From REEB470 sp032117095 (GTDB taxonomy: Bacteria > Bacillota > Bacilli > Paenibacillales > YIM-B00363), in assembly GCA_032117095.1 (NCBI GenBank), contig JAULZZ010000030.1:1-15346 (forward strand): a DNA stretch of 15,346 bases, in the 5' to 3' direction. The notes beneath the pieces were generated by a model. The model was not told the origin of the DNA. It made no database searches and was given only the letters and a program-made list of their open reading frames with translations. A program made the position numbers and the translations under genes. Shown piece by piece: positions 1 to 5,781 of the stretch; position 1 is the first letter of the stretch, and each line of letters opens with the position of its first letter.

Positions 1-410
1 GGTTGACCTGTGTTCAAGAGGAATTTCCGCCCCCCACTCCGTACACGATCGCACTTACGCTCGACAAAAAAGACAGCATGGTGAACGACACGCCAAAAAA
101 ACTAGAAGAACCGCCACGCCGTTTTGCAGGCACCACCTACGTTCCAGTTCGCTTTGTCGTCGATGCCCTCGGAGGAGTCGTCCAATGGGACAGCGTACAA
201 AAGAAAATTACGATTCGCCAAAACGCCAAACATCTCACCATGTGGGTGCAAGACACAACCATCCTGCGCAACGGCACACGCCTTGCGGGAGAACACCCCC
301 CAAAAGTCGTCAACGGACGCACGCTCCTCCCCCTACGTACTGTTGCCCAACAACTCGGTATGCGCGTGCAATGGGATGCCCCCACGCGTCGCATTGTCTT
401 ACAGCAGTGA
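1..410 (+). CDS. Copper amine oxidase N-terminal-like (stalk) domain protein, 5'-truncated by the window edge
   Basis: The reading frame is open from the first base of the window and ends at TGA 408-410, so this is the C-terminal part of a larger gene. The visible 135 residues contain two repeats of the type found in the copper amine oxidase N-terminal-like family: YVPVRFVVDALGGVVQWD followed by KKITI, and LLPLRTVAQQLGMRVQWD followed by RRIVL. In Firmicutes these domains usually occur in exported cell-surface proteins, where they act as non-catalytic structural modules. The N-terminus, and so any signal peptide or other domain, lies outside the window. An in-frame TTG at position 3 has no evident ribosome binding site and is unlikely to be a start. 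The stop codon lies inside the 10-bp duplication made by the neighbouring miniature element, so the insertion left the protein intact. Confidence 0.85.
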   Translation, partial: LTCVQEEFPPPTPYTIALTLDKKDSMVNDTPKKLEEPPRRFAGTTYVPVRFVVDALGGVVQWDSVQKKITIRQNAKHLTMWVQDTTILRNGTRLAGEHPPKVVNGRTLLPLRTVAQQLGMRVQWDAPTRRIVLQQ

Positions 411-413
411 ATA
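404..413. repeat. Target-site duplication, left copy
   Basis: GCAGTGAATA abuts the left inverted repeat and is identical to 552-561. It contains the TGA stop codon of the upstream gene at 408-410. Confidence 0.8.
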
Positions 414-551
414 CAATGTCAACAGGTTAAGAGCTTATCCACAGTATGTTGCAATGAAACGGGAATCCGAAAAAACTTGACGTTTTTGAAAAAATACCTA
501 GATCACTGTTTCATCCGTACCCAAGATCATCCGCTTAACCTGTTGACATTG
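414..551. mobile_element. 138-bp MITE-like element with 18-bp terminal inverted repeats
   Basis: The two ends, CAATGTCAACAGGTTAAG (414-431) and CTTAACCTGTTGACATTG (534-551), are perfect reverse complements over 18 bp. They are flanked directly by identical 10-bp copies of GCAGTGAATA (404-413 and 552-561), which is what a target-site duplication looks like. The interior has no credible ORF, so the element would depend on a transposase supplied in trans. A 10-bp duplication and ends containing a TTAAG block recall the IS4-family IS231 group and its miniature relatives as I remember them; this family assignment is inference. A smaller hairpin (AAAAAC/GTTTTT) lies near the middle. Confidence 0.85.
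435..443 (+). promoter_or_regulatory. Consensus DnaA-box 9-mer inside the miniature element
   Basis: TTATCCACA matches the DnaA-box consensus at all nine positions and lies just inside the left inverted repeat. No second box was noticed nearby, so it may be a chance match or a sequence carried by the element. Confidence 0.3.
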
Positions 552-561
552 GCAGTGAATA
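552..561. repeat. Target-site duplication, right copy
   Basis: GCAGTGAATA abuts the right inverted repeat. Removing 414-561 restores a single copy of the target directly followed by the original downstream sequence. Confidence 0.8.
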
Positions 562-575
562 TAAGGGAAAATGAG

Positions 576-608
576 AACCCCCCGACCACGTCCTGTGGGC
601 AGGGGGTT
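576..608 (-). terminator. Hairpin between convergent genes, probable terminator of the LysM gene
   Basis: AACCCCC (576-582) pairs with GGGGGTT (602-608). An inner CCAC/GTGG stem is separated from it by a small internal loop. Read on the minus strand, the hairpin comes about 20 nt after the LysM stop and is followed by a moderately U-rich run (CTCATTTT). On the plus strand no U-tract follows, so it suits the minus-strand gene better. Confidence 0.55.
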
Positions 609-628
609 GCGTGTGTAATGAGGGGCAT

Positions 629-1495
629 TTAGAAAATCCCCAAAAACTTCTCCCTTTGAAAGGAAATCGTATAGCGACTTGCGCGAATTTCACCCGTTTT
701 GCGGTGAACATAAACAAAATACACGTCCATTTTCTGCTTTTGCTGATCGAAACCACCTACGGGCATGAGGCAATGACCAGCGTGTGGTTTATTACGTCCA
801 TTGACGAGCATGCCGTTTTTTACGTCACACCGGTATCCATCCGCATCGATCACGACTTTATCTTGTAGAGTTTTGTTTTTTTGGAAATAAGCAACGACTG
901 TTTTTTTGGCGATATCGAAAGGTTTTTCGTTTGCTTTTTTCTGGGCAGTCAATGCAATCGCTTTGTCTGATTGGATGACGGACTTTATCGTAGCGTTGAT
1001 CATACAAAAATGATGCTGATTTTTTTGGCTATAATTTTTCGGCTTGATACACTTGTTATTTTGCGTAGGAGTAGGTTTGTTACTTTTAAGGGAATGTAGG
1101 GGGGTATTTCCTTGAAAATTAGTAAATCCACTGGAATTGAAAGGGTTTTTTGGAGTGTTGGGAGTAGGTTTAACTGAAACCTGAATGTTTTGCCCAACAG
1201 CTGAATTCAGCACAGGTACAGAAGCGCGATTTCCCGTTTTTTGAGGAATAGTAATTTTATTACTAGGGTAAATTGTGCTGTACATAGACAACGCTGGATT
1301 ACTCCTCAACAACGCATTAATGGGGATCCCGTGCTTTCTTGCAATCCCAAATAGCGTGTCTCCCGATTGTACGACATAGACAGGTAGTGGCGCAGGAGCG
1401 ATGCCCTGTAAGGACGTCTGTGCTTGTGTGCCTTGCATTTGGCTGACAAAAAAAGAAATCAAGAGTAAACTTCCCGCTACGATGCGCGTACGCAT
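629..1495 (-). CDS. Secreted LysM-domain protein
   Basis: This encodes 288 residues. I chose the ATG at 1495 because GGGAGGG lies about 7 nt upstream of it; the ATG two codons earlier (1501) is almost in contact with that site. Residues 1-25 form a signal peptide (MRTR, then a hydrophobic core, ending near GTQA). Residues about 39-85 are one LysM domain (VYVVQSGDTLFGIARKHGIP and then a typical second half), which binds N-acetylglucosamine-containing glycans such as peptidoglycan. A low-complexity linker rich in Asn, Pro, Thr and Lys (about 95-150) leads to a C-terminal domain of about 125 residues that I do not recognise. That part has four cysteines (about 149, 164, 223, 242) and motifs such as VVIDADGYRCDV and GEIRASRYTIS. 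A peptidoglycan-bound extracellular protein is likely. No catalytic motif of a known hydrolase is visible. It has its own promoter and terminator. Confidence 0.8.
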   Translation of the reverse strand: MRTRIVAGSLLLISFFVSQMQGTQAQTSLQGIAPAPLPVYVVQSGDTLFGIARKHGIPINALLRSNPALSMYSTIYPSNKITIPQKTGNRASVPVLNSAVGQNIQVSVKPTPNTPKNPFNSSGFTNFQGNTPLHSLKSNKPTPTQNNKCIKPKNYSQKNQHHFCMINATIKSVIQSDKAIALTAQKKANEKPFDIAKKTVVAYFQKNKTLQDKVVIDADGYRCDVKNGMLVNGRNKPHAGHCLMPVGGFDQQKQKMDVYFVYVHRKTGEIRASRYTISFQREKFLGIF

Positions 1496-1535
1496 GGGCA
1501 TTCCCTCCCAACAGGTTCATTTTTCATGTGATACG

Positions 1536-1564
1536 ATTTTACCAAAAATATATAACGTTGTCAA
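1536..1564 (-). promoter_or_regulatory. Sigma-A-type promoter of the LysM gene
   Basis: On the minus strand TTGACA (1559-1564) is followed after 17 bp by TAAAAT (1536-1541), about 40 nt upstream of the LysM start. The -35 is a perfect consensus. Confidence 0.75.
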
Positions 1565-1612
1565 AATCGTCGTTGGCGGAGGTGGGACGATCACACATGT
1601 TGTGCGTTCTCT

Positions 1613-1633
1613 AAAAAACGCTACTGCGTATTT
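1613..1633 (-). terminator. Weak intrinsic terminator behind the Fic gene
   Basis: On the minus strand ACGC-AGTA-GCGT forms a short stem followed by six T residues, about 45 nt past the Fic stop. The stem is short, so the call is tentative. Confidence 0.4.
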
Positions 1634-1634
1634 C

Positions 1635-1680
1635 ATACGAAACACACTGTTCTTTTTAACCAACACGATTCCTGTATTCA
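1635..1680 (-). repeat. Truncated copy of the 105-bp intergenic repeat
   Basis: It starts with the family end ATACGAAACAC (1635-1645) and then jumps to the second half of the repeat: ACTG, CTTTTTAACCAA, TTCCTGTATTCAA. This matches the copy at 2849-2953 read in the same direction. The other end is missing and the sequence runs straight into the Fic coding region. The stop codon of fic (1678-1680) falls in the part matching the repeat. Confidence 0.65.
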
Positions 1681-2733
1681 ATACTCTTGATTCCAGACAT
1701 AAGCCGTTGCTCGTCCGACTCCCACTTTTTTGATGAGACCTTGTTTTAGCAGCCCTGCAAGTGTTTTCTCGATGGTTGTGATGCTGATATCGGGACATTT
1801 TTCTGCCATTTGGGCTTTGGTTACTTTTCCTAGCGTATTCGAAATCAGCAATCGAATTCGATCCGCTTTCGTAACGCCTCCTGTTTTTACAAAATCAACG
1901 CGACTGTCGAATTCTTTATACACTGCCAAAATAACGCTTAGATAATATGAAACAAACGGAGCATAGTTGTTCTGGTTCATGTGCCAATGATGTGAACTTT
2001 GCTCCAGTGTTTCATAATAAGATTCTTTCGTTTTTTCAATCATCATTTCCAAACTAATATACTTTCCAGCCAAATATCCTTCACGATAAAGTAATAGCAA
2101 CGTCAACAAGCGACTCATTCGTCCATTCCCATCATTGAATGGATGGATGCACAAAAAATCAAGGATAAACATCGGAATCAATAGCAATGAATCGATTTTT
2201 GCAGTATCGATCGCCAGTAAAAATGCATGACAAAGCCGTTCCATCGCATCCAGTGTCTCAAAGGCAGCTAACGGTTGAAATCGAACTCGCTTCTGTCCTT
2301 GCTTGTCCACCTCTTCAATGACGTTATCGACATTCTTGTATCTCCCACCAACGGAGGTCGGAATATAACTGTACAAATCACGATGGAGTTGTAAAATGAC
2401 ATTGGAACGCGGCACGATGTACTCATAATTGTCACGAATGGTACTCAGTACTTCCCGATAGCCAGCGATTTCTTGTTCGTCTCGATTTTTCGGTTCTGAC
2501 TTATGACGTACGAGTTGCGTCAAACGCATTTCAGAAGTATAGATCCCTTCAATCCGATTGGATGCTCCTGTACTTTGAATCTTGGCAATATCCAGCATTG
2601 CCGAAAGAACATCCGGCTGCGCCTTCATATACAGTACTTGCTTCCCTTTATATTCCCGAATCGCAGCAATGTAATTTACAATCTCAGGTGTAAATAATTC
2701 GCTTCGAATTTTCTGATAGTCAAAATGCTTCAT
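1678..2733 (-). CDS. Fic-family protein adenylyltransferase with C-terminal winged helix
   Basis: This encodes 351 residues starting at ATG 2733, with AGGTG about 8 nt upstream. Fic enzymes transfer AMP, or sometimes other phosphate-containing groups, from a nucleotide to a hydroxyl side chain of a target protein. The catalytic motif is complete at residues 197-205 (HPFNDGNGR, followed by MSR); His197 is the predicted base. Residues 58-63 (SNRIEG) match the auto-inhibitory motif [S/T]xxxE[G/N], placed N-terminal to the Fic core as in the class II layout. Residues about 284-351 form a winged-helix DNA-binding domain (TKADRIRLLI and TKAQMAEKC, then a recognition-helix-like stretch). Base use is more AT-rich than in neighbouring genes, which suggests horizontal acquisition. 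No separate antitoxin gene is present; the inhibitory motif is in cis. It probably regulates itself, because an inverted repeat covers its promoter. Confidence 0.9.
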   Translation of the reverse strand: MKHFDYQKIRSELFTPEIVNYIAAIREYKGKQVLYMKAQPDVLSAMLDIAKIQSTGASNRIEGIYTSEMRLTQLVRHKSEPKNRDEQEIAGYREVLSTIRDNYEYIVPRSNVILQLHRDLYSYIPTSVGGRYKNVDNVIEEVDKQGQKRVRFQPLAAFETLDAMERLCHAFLLAIDTAKIDSLLLIPMFILDFLCIHPFNDGNGRMSRLLTLLLLYREGYLAGKYISLEMMIEKTKESYYETLEQSSHHWHMNQNNYAPFVSYYLSVILAVYKEFDSRVDFVKTGGVTKADRIRLLISNTLGKVTKAQMAEKCPDISITTIEKTLAGLLKQGLIKKVGVGRATAYVWNQEY

Positions 2734-2759
2734 ATCATCACCTGCCTCATTAAAACTTT

Positions 2760-2792
2760 TACTGCATCATTATAGCATAATGATATGCAGTA
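2760..2792 (-). promoter_or_regulatory. Fic promoter overlapped by an interrupted palindrome (probable operator)
   Basis: TACTGCA-TCATTAT-AGC-ATAATGA-TATGCAGTA is a two-part inverted repeat: outer arms TACTGCA/TGCAGTA and inner arms TCATTAT/ATAATGA. On the minus strand it contains an extended -10, TGCTATAAT (TATAAT complementary to 2769-2774), about 30 nt upstream of the Fic start. A protein bound here would cover the promoter. The winged-helix domain of the Fic protein itself is the obvious candidate, which is inference. A further TGCAG half-site lies at about 2804-2808. Confidence 0.65.
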
Positions 2793-2848
2793 AAATCGAT
2801 TTTATGCAGAAAAGATGATGGGCGCTCCCGTCATATCAATATCTATCA

Positions 2849-2953
2849 ATACTAAACACGGATTAAAAACGACCATACCAAGGGCCCCATTGCACAAGAA
2901 ATCACTGCGCTTTTTAACCAATCGGTTTCCTGCATTCAAACCGTGTTTAGTAT
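2849..2953 (-). repeat. 105-bp intergenic repeat, full copy with perfect 13-bp inverted ends
   Basis: ATACTAAACACGG (2849-2861) is the exact reverse complement of CCGTGTTTAGTAT (2941-2953). Read on the minus strand, it aligns without gaps over all 105 bp to the copy at 10543-10647. I count about 71 identical positions, including the blocks GGTTTGAAT, ATTGGTTAAAAA and GTTTTTAATC. No ORF and no clear target duplication were found. Confidence 0.85.
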
Positions 2954-2955
2954 GA

Positions 2956-2994
2956 GTATGACGCATCACGCACCTTTTTTTTTTCACGTCATAC
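2956..2994. repeat. Short inverted repeat around a T10 tract
   Basis: GTATGACG (2956-2963) and CGTCATAC (2987-2994) are perfect 8-bp inverted repeats flanking a run of ten T residues. The segment lies between two copies of the 105-bp repeat and may be a decayed piece of another copy or part of the regulatory region of the gene at 3152. Confidence 0.4.
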
Positions 2995-3021
2995 GTTATA
3001 CGAATCCCGATTTCCAACCCT

Positions 3022-3126
3022 CTTCCCCAGCAGAAAGGGAATGCCTTTCCACCGCCGTGAAAACGCCTTTTTCTTTCGCACAAAAGGCAACCCGCGGTGC
3101 ATCGCTTTTCAAGCTGTGATGCGGAT
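3022..3126 (+). repeat. 105-bp intergenic repeat, diverged copy
   Basis: It aligns with 7216-7320. The conserved middle is a GAAAAC block, CTTT, GC and CAAAAGGCA followed by CCC, and the right end GTGATGCGGAT corresponds to GTGATACGTAT. GCCTTTT and AAAAGGC in the middle can pair as a hairpin. The left end (near CTTCCCCAGC) is degenerate, so that boundary is approximate. The ribosome binding site of the next gene begins just beyond the right end. Confidence 0.65.
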
Positions 3127-3151
3127 GATCCCAACAAAGGAGGGAGCGCAA

Positions 3152-3556
3152 ATGGGCGTTGCGATCTTTACTTTATTTTTCGTTTATGGATGTGCGCTGA
3201 TCGTCTTGCACGTACTCGTCTGGAAGGACAACGGATTTTTCCGAAGTCCTGAGGAGCGCACCGTCGTCATCACGCACAATGCAGCCCCAAAAATTGAACA
3301 TTATTTTTATTTTTACGCTAGATCCGTCGCACACAGGAGGCATACTACCGACGCGGTGACCTTGCTCGATGTCGGGTCGACAGACGAAACGTTGCGCATC
3401 GCCGAACGATTGTTCATCACGAAGTCGGTGCATTGGCATATCGTCGCATTGCGCAACTGGGACGAAGCGCATCAGTGGCTGTTTCGGATCCCGTCATGCA
3501 AGCGGATTATTTATTTGCGTGAATCCATCCACGACAGTACGAGCAAGCAGGCGTAG
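3152..3556 (+). CDS. Small membrane-anchored glycosyltransferase-like protein
   Basis: This encodes 134 residues. ATG 3152 is preceded by AAAGGAGGG at a good distance. Upstream in-frame ATGs lie inside the 105-bp repeat and have no such site, so I reject the longer frame from 3041. Residues about 4-23 form one transmembrane helix (FTLFFVYGCALIVLHVLVW). The rest is soluble. TVVITHNAAP and VTLLDVGSTDETLRIAERL recall the first strands of family-2 glycosyltransferases (the DxGSxDxT motif), but the protein is far too short for a full GT-A fold and lacks the acceptor-site motifs. It may be a degenerate or regulatory relative. It sits upstream of comFA-comFC. Function unknown. Confidence 0.7.
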   Translation: MGVAIFTLFFVYGCALIVLHVLVWKDNGFFRSPEERTVVITHNAAPKIEHYFYFYARSVAHRRHTTDAVTLLDVGSTDETLRIAERLFITKSVHWHIVALRNWDEAHQWLFRIPSCKRIIYLRESIHDSTSKQA

Positions 3557-3644
3557 AGACAAGGAAAGTAGAGGGTGTATGGCACAGACGGCACACGCCC
3601 CCCCAAACAGTTGTCGAAATTTTGAATTTTTTGTCGCAAAACAT

Positions 3645-3673
3645 TTGCATCTGCAAAAAACACCCCGTATAAT
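3645..3673 (+). promoter_or_regulatory. Sigma-A-type promoter ahead of comFA
   Basis: TTGCAT (3645-3650) is followed after 17 bp by TATAAT (3668-3673). Transcription would start near 3680, just before a strong hairpin. Confidence 0.65.
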
Positions 3674-3685
3674 ATGTAGCGAGTG

Positions 3686-3732
3686 AAGCACGCTCTTCTG
3701 AGAACATTCTCGGTGGGGTGTGCTTATTTTTT
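3686..3732 (+). terminator. Strong hairpin plus U-tract in the comFA leader (attenuator or upstream terminator)
   Basis: AAGCACGCTCT (3686-3696) pairs with GGGGTGTGCTT region (3715-3725). After one mismatch, CTGAGA (3698-3703) pairs with TCTCGG (3708-3713) around the loop ACAT. The run ATTTTTTATTT follows directly. This has the form of an intrinsic terminator. It begins only a few nucleotides after the start site predicted from 3645-3673. It could attenuate the com operon, or it could terminate transcripts from the gene at 3152; the sequence does not decide between the two. Confidence 0.65.
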
Positions 3733-3758
3733 ATTTCACGAGGGAGGGGGGATTTCCG

Positions 3759-3875
3759 ATGTTTTCCAATCAGGGGTTCGTCTTCGTATGCGGTGCCTCT
3801 GGGAAAAATCACGAAAAACCGCCTCCATCTGATTTGGATCGCCTATCACAAGGCAATGCATTTTACACCGCGTGA
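3759..3875 (+). CDS. Possible 38-residue small protein or leader peptide upstream of comFA
   Basis: ATG 3759 opens a 38-codon frame ending at TGA 3873-3875, 22 nt before the comFA start. A purine-rich AGGGAGGGGGG run ends about 8 nt upstream of it. The peptide begins MFSNQGFVFVCGASG and ends LSQGNAFYTA; I do not recognise it. A translated leader between an attenuator-like hairpin and the operon is possible. Chance occurrence cannot be excluded at this length. Confidence 0.35.
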   Translation: MFSNQGFVFVCGASGKNHEKPPPSDLDRLSQGNAFYTA

Positions 3876-3897
3876 GAGAAAGGAGAGAAACCATGCC

Positions 3898-5781
3898 ATG
3901 TGGGCAACGGTGTATCGGGTACCAGGGGAGCAGAAGAGACGCATATCGATCCACATGCCGTGCGATGCGTTGTGGTGGTCCCAAAGGGGACAACACACCC
4001 TCGAAGTCATCCCCCCCATACGCCAGTCGTTGGCGCAGACGATGACGCACATCACGCACGACCTTCCCCAGAAACCGCCCAAACCGCATCGCTTTCCGCT
4101 CGCTTCTGCGATACGCACGATGATGGGTTCAGCCGTGCGCTCTCCACTGTTGCAAAGTGTATTCTCAGCGACGCACAAAGGGACGACGGCCCCTTCTTGG
4201 ATGACCATATCGTGTGCCACGTGGCTCGAGACCCCTCCTGTGATCGACGAAACGGTCGTGGACGCGTGGATTGGCTGGTTATACGGGCGATGGATTACGA
4301 CAACCGAGCTCGTTTCCTTTGCCCAACAAGCAGGATTGCCCCAAACCATGCGGTGGGAAGAAATTGTACAGTGGGGAATCTTGCGCGGAGAAGTCACGGG
4401 ACAGGCGGGGATGCACGTGCACACGAAACCCACGTTTTTCACAAGAAAAAAGAAGCGCACCTACACGTGCGCACGGTGCCACAGTGGAGCAGCGCAGATG
4501 CATTTCACGACGTGTCCGTATTGCCAATGCGTGTGCCCCTATTGTGAGGCGTGCATGACGATGGGACGTATTCGCGCGTGCACGTTGTTGCTCACAGGCA
4601 ACCGCCCCCCTGCACACCAGAAACCTTGCGACACACCACCACCCCGACCGCACAGCGAGGTGCACACAGGGCAGTTGGGCATCGCACAGCGCGCCCCCGT
4701 AGCACAAGCACTGCAATTTTTACGCACGCCGACTGCAGGCAACGCATTTTTACTGTGGGCGGTCACTGGCGCTGGAAAAACCGAGATGGTATTTCCACTC
4801 ATTGCGCAGGTCATTTCCCAAGGGGGCCGCGTCTTACTCGCCTCCCCGCGACGCGATGTCGTGTTGGAGCTGCTCCCGCGGGTGCGTCAAGCGTTTGCTT
4901 CCCAGCACATTTGTGCGTTATATGGAGGGAGTCCCGATCGGGCGATGGCATTGCAAGAAATTACCTTGGCAACCACGCATCAAATCTTGCGTTTTCGTCA
5001 TGCATTCGACCTCGTCATCGTGGATGAGATCGATGCTTTCCCGTATCACGGCAATGCCATGTTGCATGCGGCCACGCAACACGCATGCAAAAAAGAGGGC
5101 AAATCCATTTGGCTTTCTGCCACACCGCCATATGCACTCCAACGACAAGCCAAACGCGGTACGCTGCCGTACGCCCTCGTCTGTATGCGGTACCATGGAC
5201 ACCCTTTGCCCGTACCACAGTGGCATGCACTCGCCCCGCTGGCGTCGTGGACGCGCACCACCACCCAACGAAACGCACATGCACCGCCTCGTCTCCCCTC
5301 GTCATTGGAGAAAATAGTGAGAAAAAGTGTGATGCGGGATGCTCAGCTGTTCGTTTTCATCCCGCGCATTGCGGACATCCCCGCAGTGACCACCCTTTTT
5401 CAACACGCCTTCCCCCAAATTCCAATCGCTGGAACGTCGTCCCAAGACGCCGACCGTGCCACAAAAGTAGTCCAGTTTCGCCAAAAAGAAATCCGCATCT
5501 TAGTCACGACGACGATTTTGGAACGGGGAGTCACCGTCCCGAAAACCGACGTATGCATTCTCGATGCCCACGCTGCGTTGTTCGATGAAACGACACTCAT
5601 CCAGATGGCGGGACGGGCAGGTCGCAAAATAGAGGACCCACGGGGAAACGTGTATTTTTTTGCGCCGTATAGGACGGCCCCCCAACGTGCGGCGATCGCC
5701 CATATCGTAGAGATGAACACGCAGGCAAAACGGCGGTATCCTGCACAATTCCACGCATATCCAGCGGACAACACCCCATGA
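3898..5781 (+). CDS. comFA: ComFA-like late-competence DNA helicase/translocase
   Basis: This encodes 627 residues. I chose ATG 3898 because AGGAGAG lies 10 nt upstream; a GTG at 3718 is in frame but lies within the leader hairpin. ComFA is the membrane-associated superfamily-2 ATPase thought to pull transforming single-stranded DNA into the cell. Residues about 191-222 are a cysteine cluster (CARC, CPYC, CPYCEAC), matching the zinc-binding motif of the family. Walker A is GAGKT at 291-295, Walker B DEID at 376-379, the SAT motif at about 407, and helicase motif VI QMAGRAGR starts at 569. Bacillus ComFA is, as I recall, about 460 residues, so this one is longer, mainly in the region before the zinc cluster, which looks little conserved. 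The stop codon overlaps the comFC start (ATGA). Confidence 0.9.
   Translation: MWATVYRVPGEQKRRISIHMPCDALWWSQRGQHTLEVIPPIRQSLAQTMTHITHDLPQKPPKPHRFPLASAIRTMMGSAVRSPLLQSVFSATHKGTTAPSWMTISCATWLETPPVIDETVVDAWIGWLYGRWITTTELVSFAQQAGLPQTMRWEEIVQWGILRGEVTGQAGMHVHTKPTFFTRKKKRTYTCARCHSGAAQMHFTTCPYCQCVCPYCEACMTMGRIRACTLLLTGNRPPAHQKPCDTPPPRPHSEVHTGQLGIAQRAPVAQALQFLRTPTAGNAFLLWAVTGAGKTEMVFPLIAQVISQGGRVLLASPRRDVVLELLPRVRQAFASQHICALYGGSPDRAMALQEITLATTHQILRFRHAFDLVIVDEIDAFPYHGNAMLHAATQHACKKEGKSIWLSATPPYALQRQAKRGTLPYALVCMRYHGHPLPVPQWHALAPLASWTRTTTQRNAHAPPRLPSSLEKIVRKSVMRDAQLFVFIPRIADIPAVTTLFQHAFPQIPIAGTSSQDADRATKVVQFRQKEIRILVTTTILERGVTVPKTDVCILDAHAALFDETTLIQMAGRAGRKIEDPRGNVYFFAPYRTAPQRAAIAHIVEMNTQAKRRYPAQFHAYPADNTP

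Noticed and set aside
541..566. TTGACA in the right end of the miniature element as an outward promoter
   Set aside because: The only -10-like string (TATAAG) is 11 bp away, which is too close, and nothing suitable lies at 17 bp.
3041..3151. Longer N-terminus of the small glycosyltransferase-like protein, starting at ATG 3041
   Set aside because: This part lies in the 105-bp repeat and has no ribosome binding site, while ATG 3152 has AAAGGAGGG in place and begins directly with the transmembrane helix.
3718..3897. Extended comFA start at GTG 3718
   Set aside because: The codon is inside the leader hairpin, no ribosome binding site precedes it, and ATG 3898 has AGGAGAG at 10 nt.
3900..4547. 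215-codon frame overlapping comFA (and several other long frames on both strands through 3700-6600)
   Set aside because: These are shadow frames of comFA and comFC caused by GC-rich codons. They lack ribosome binding sites and family motifs.
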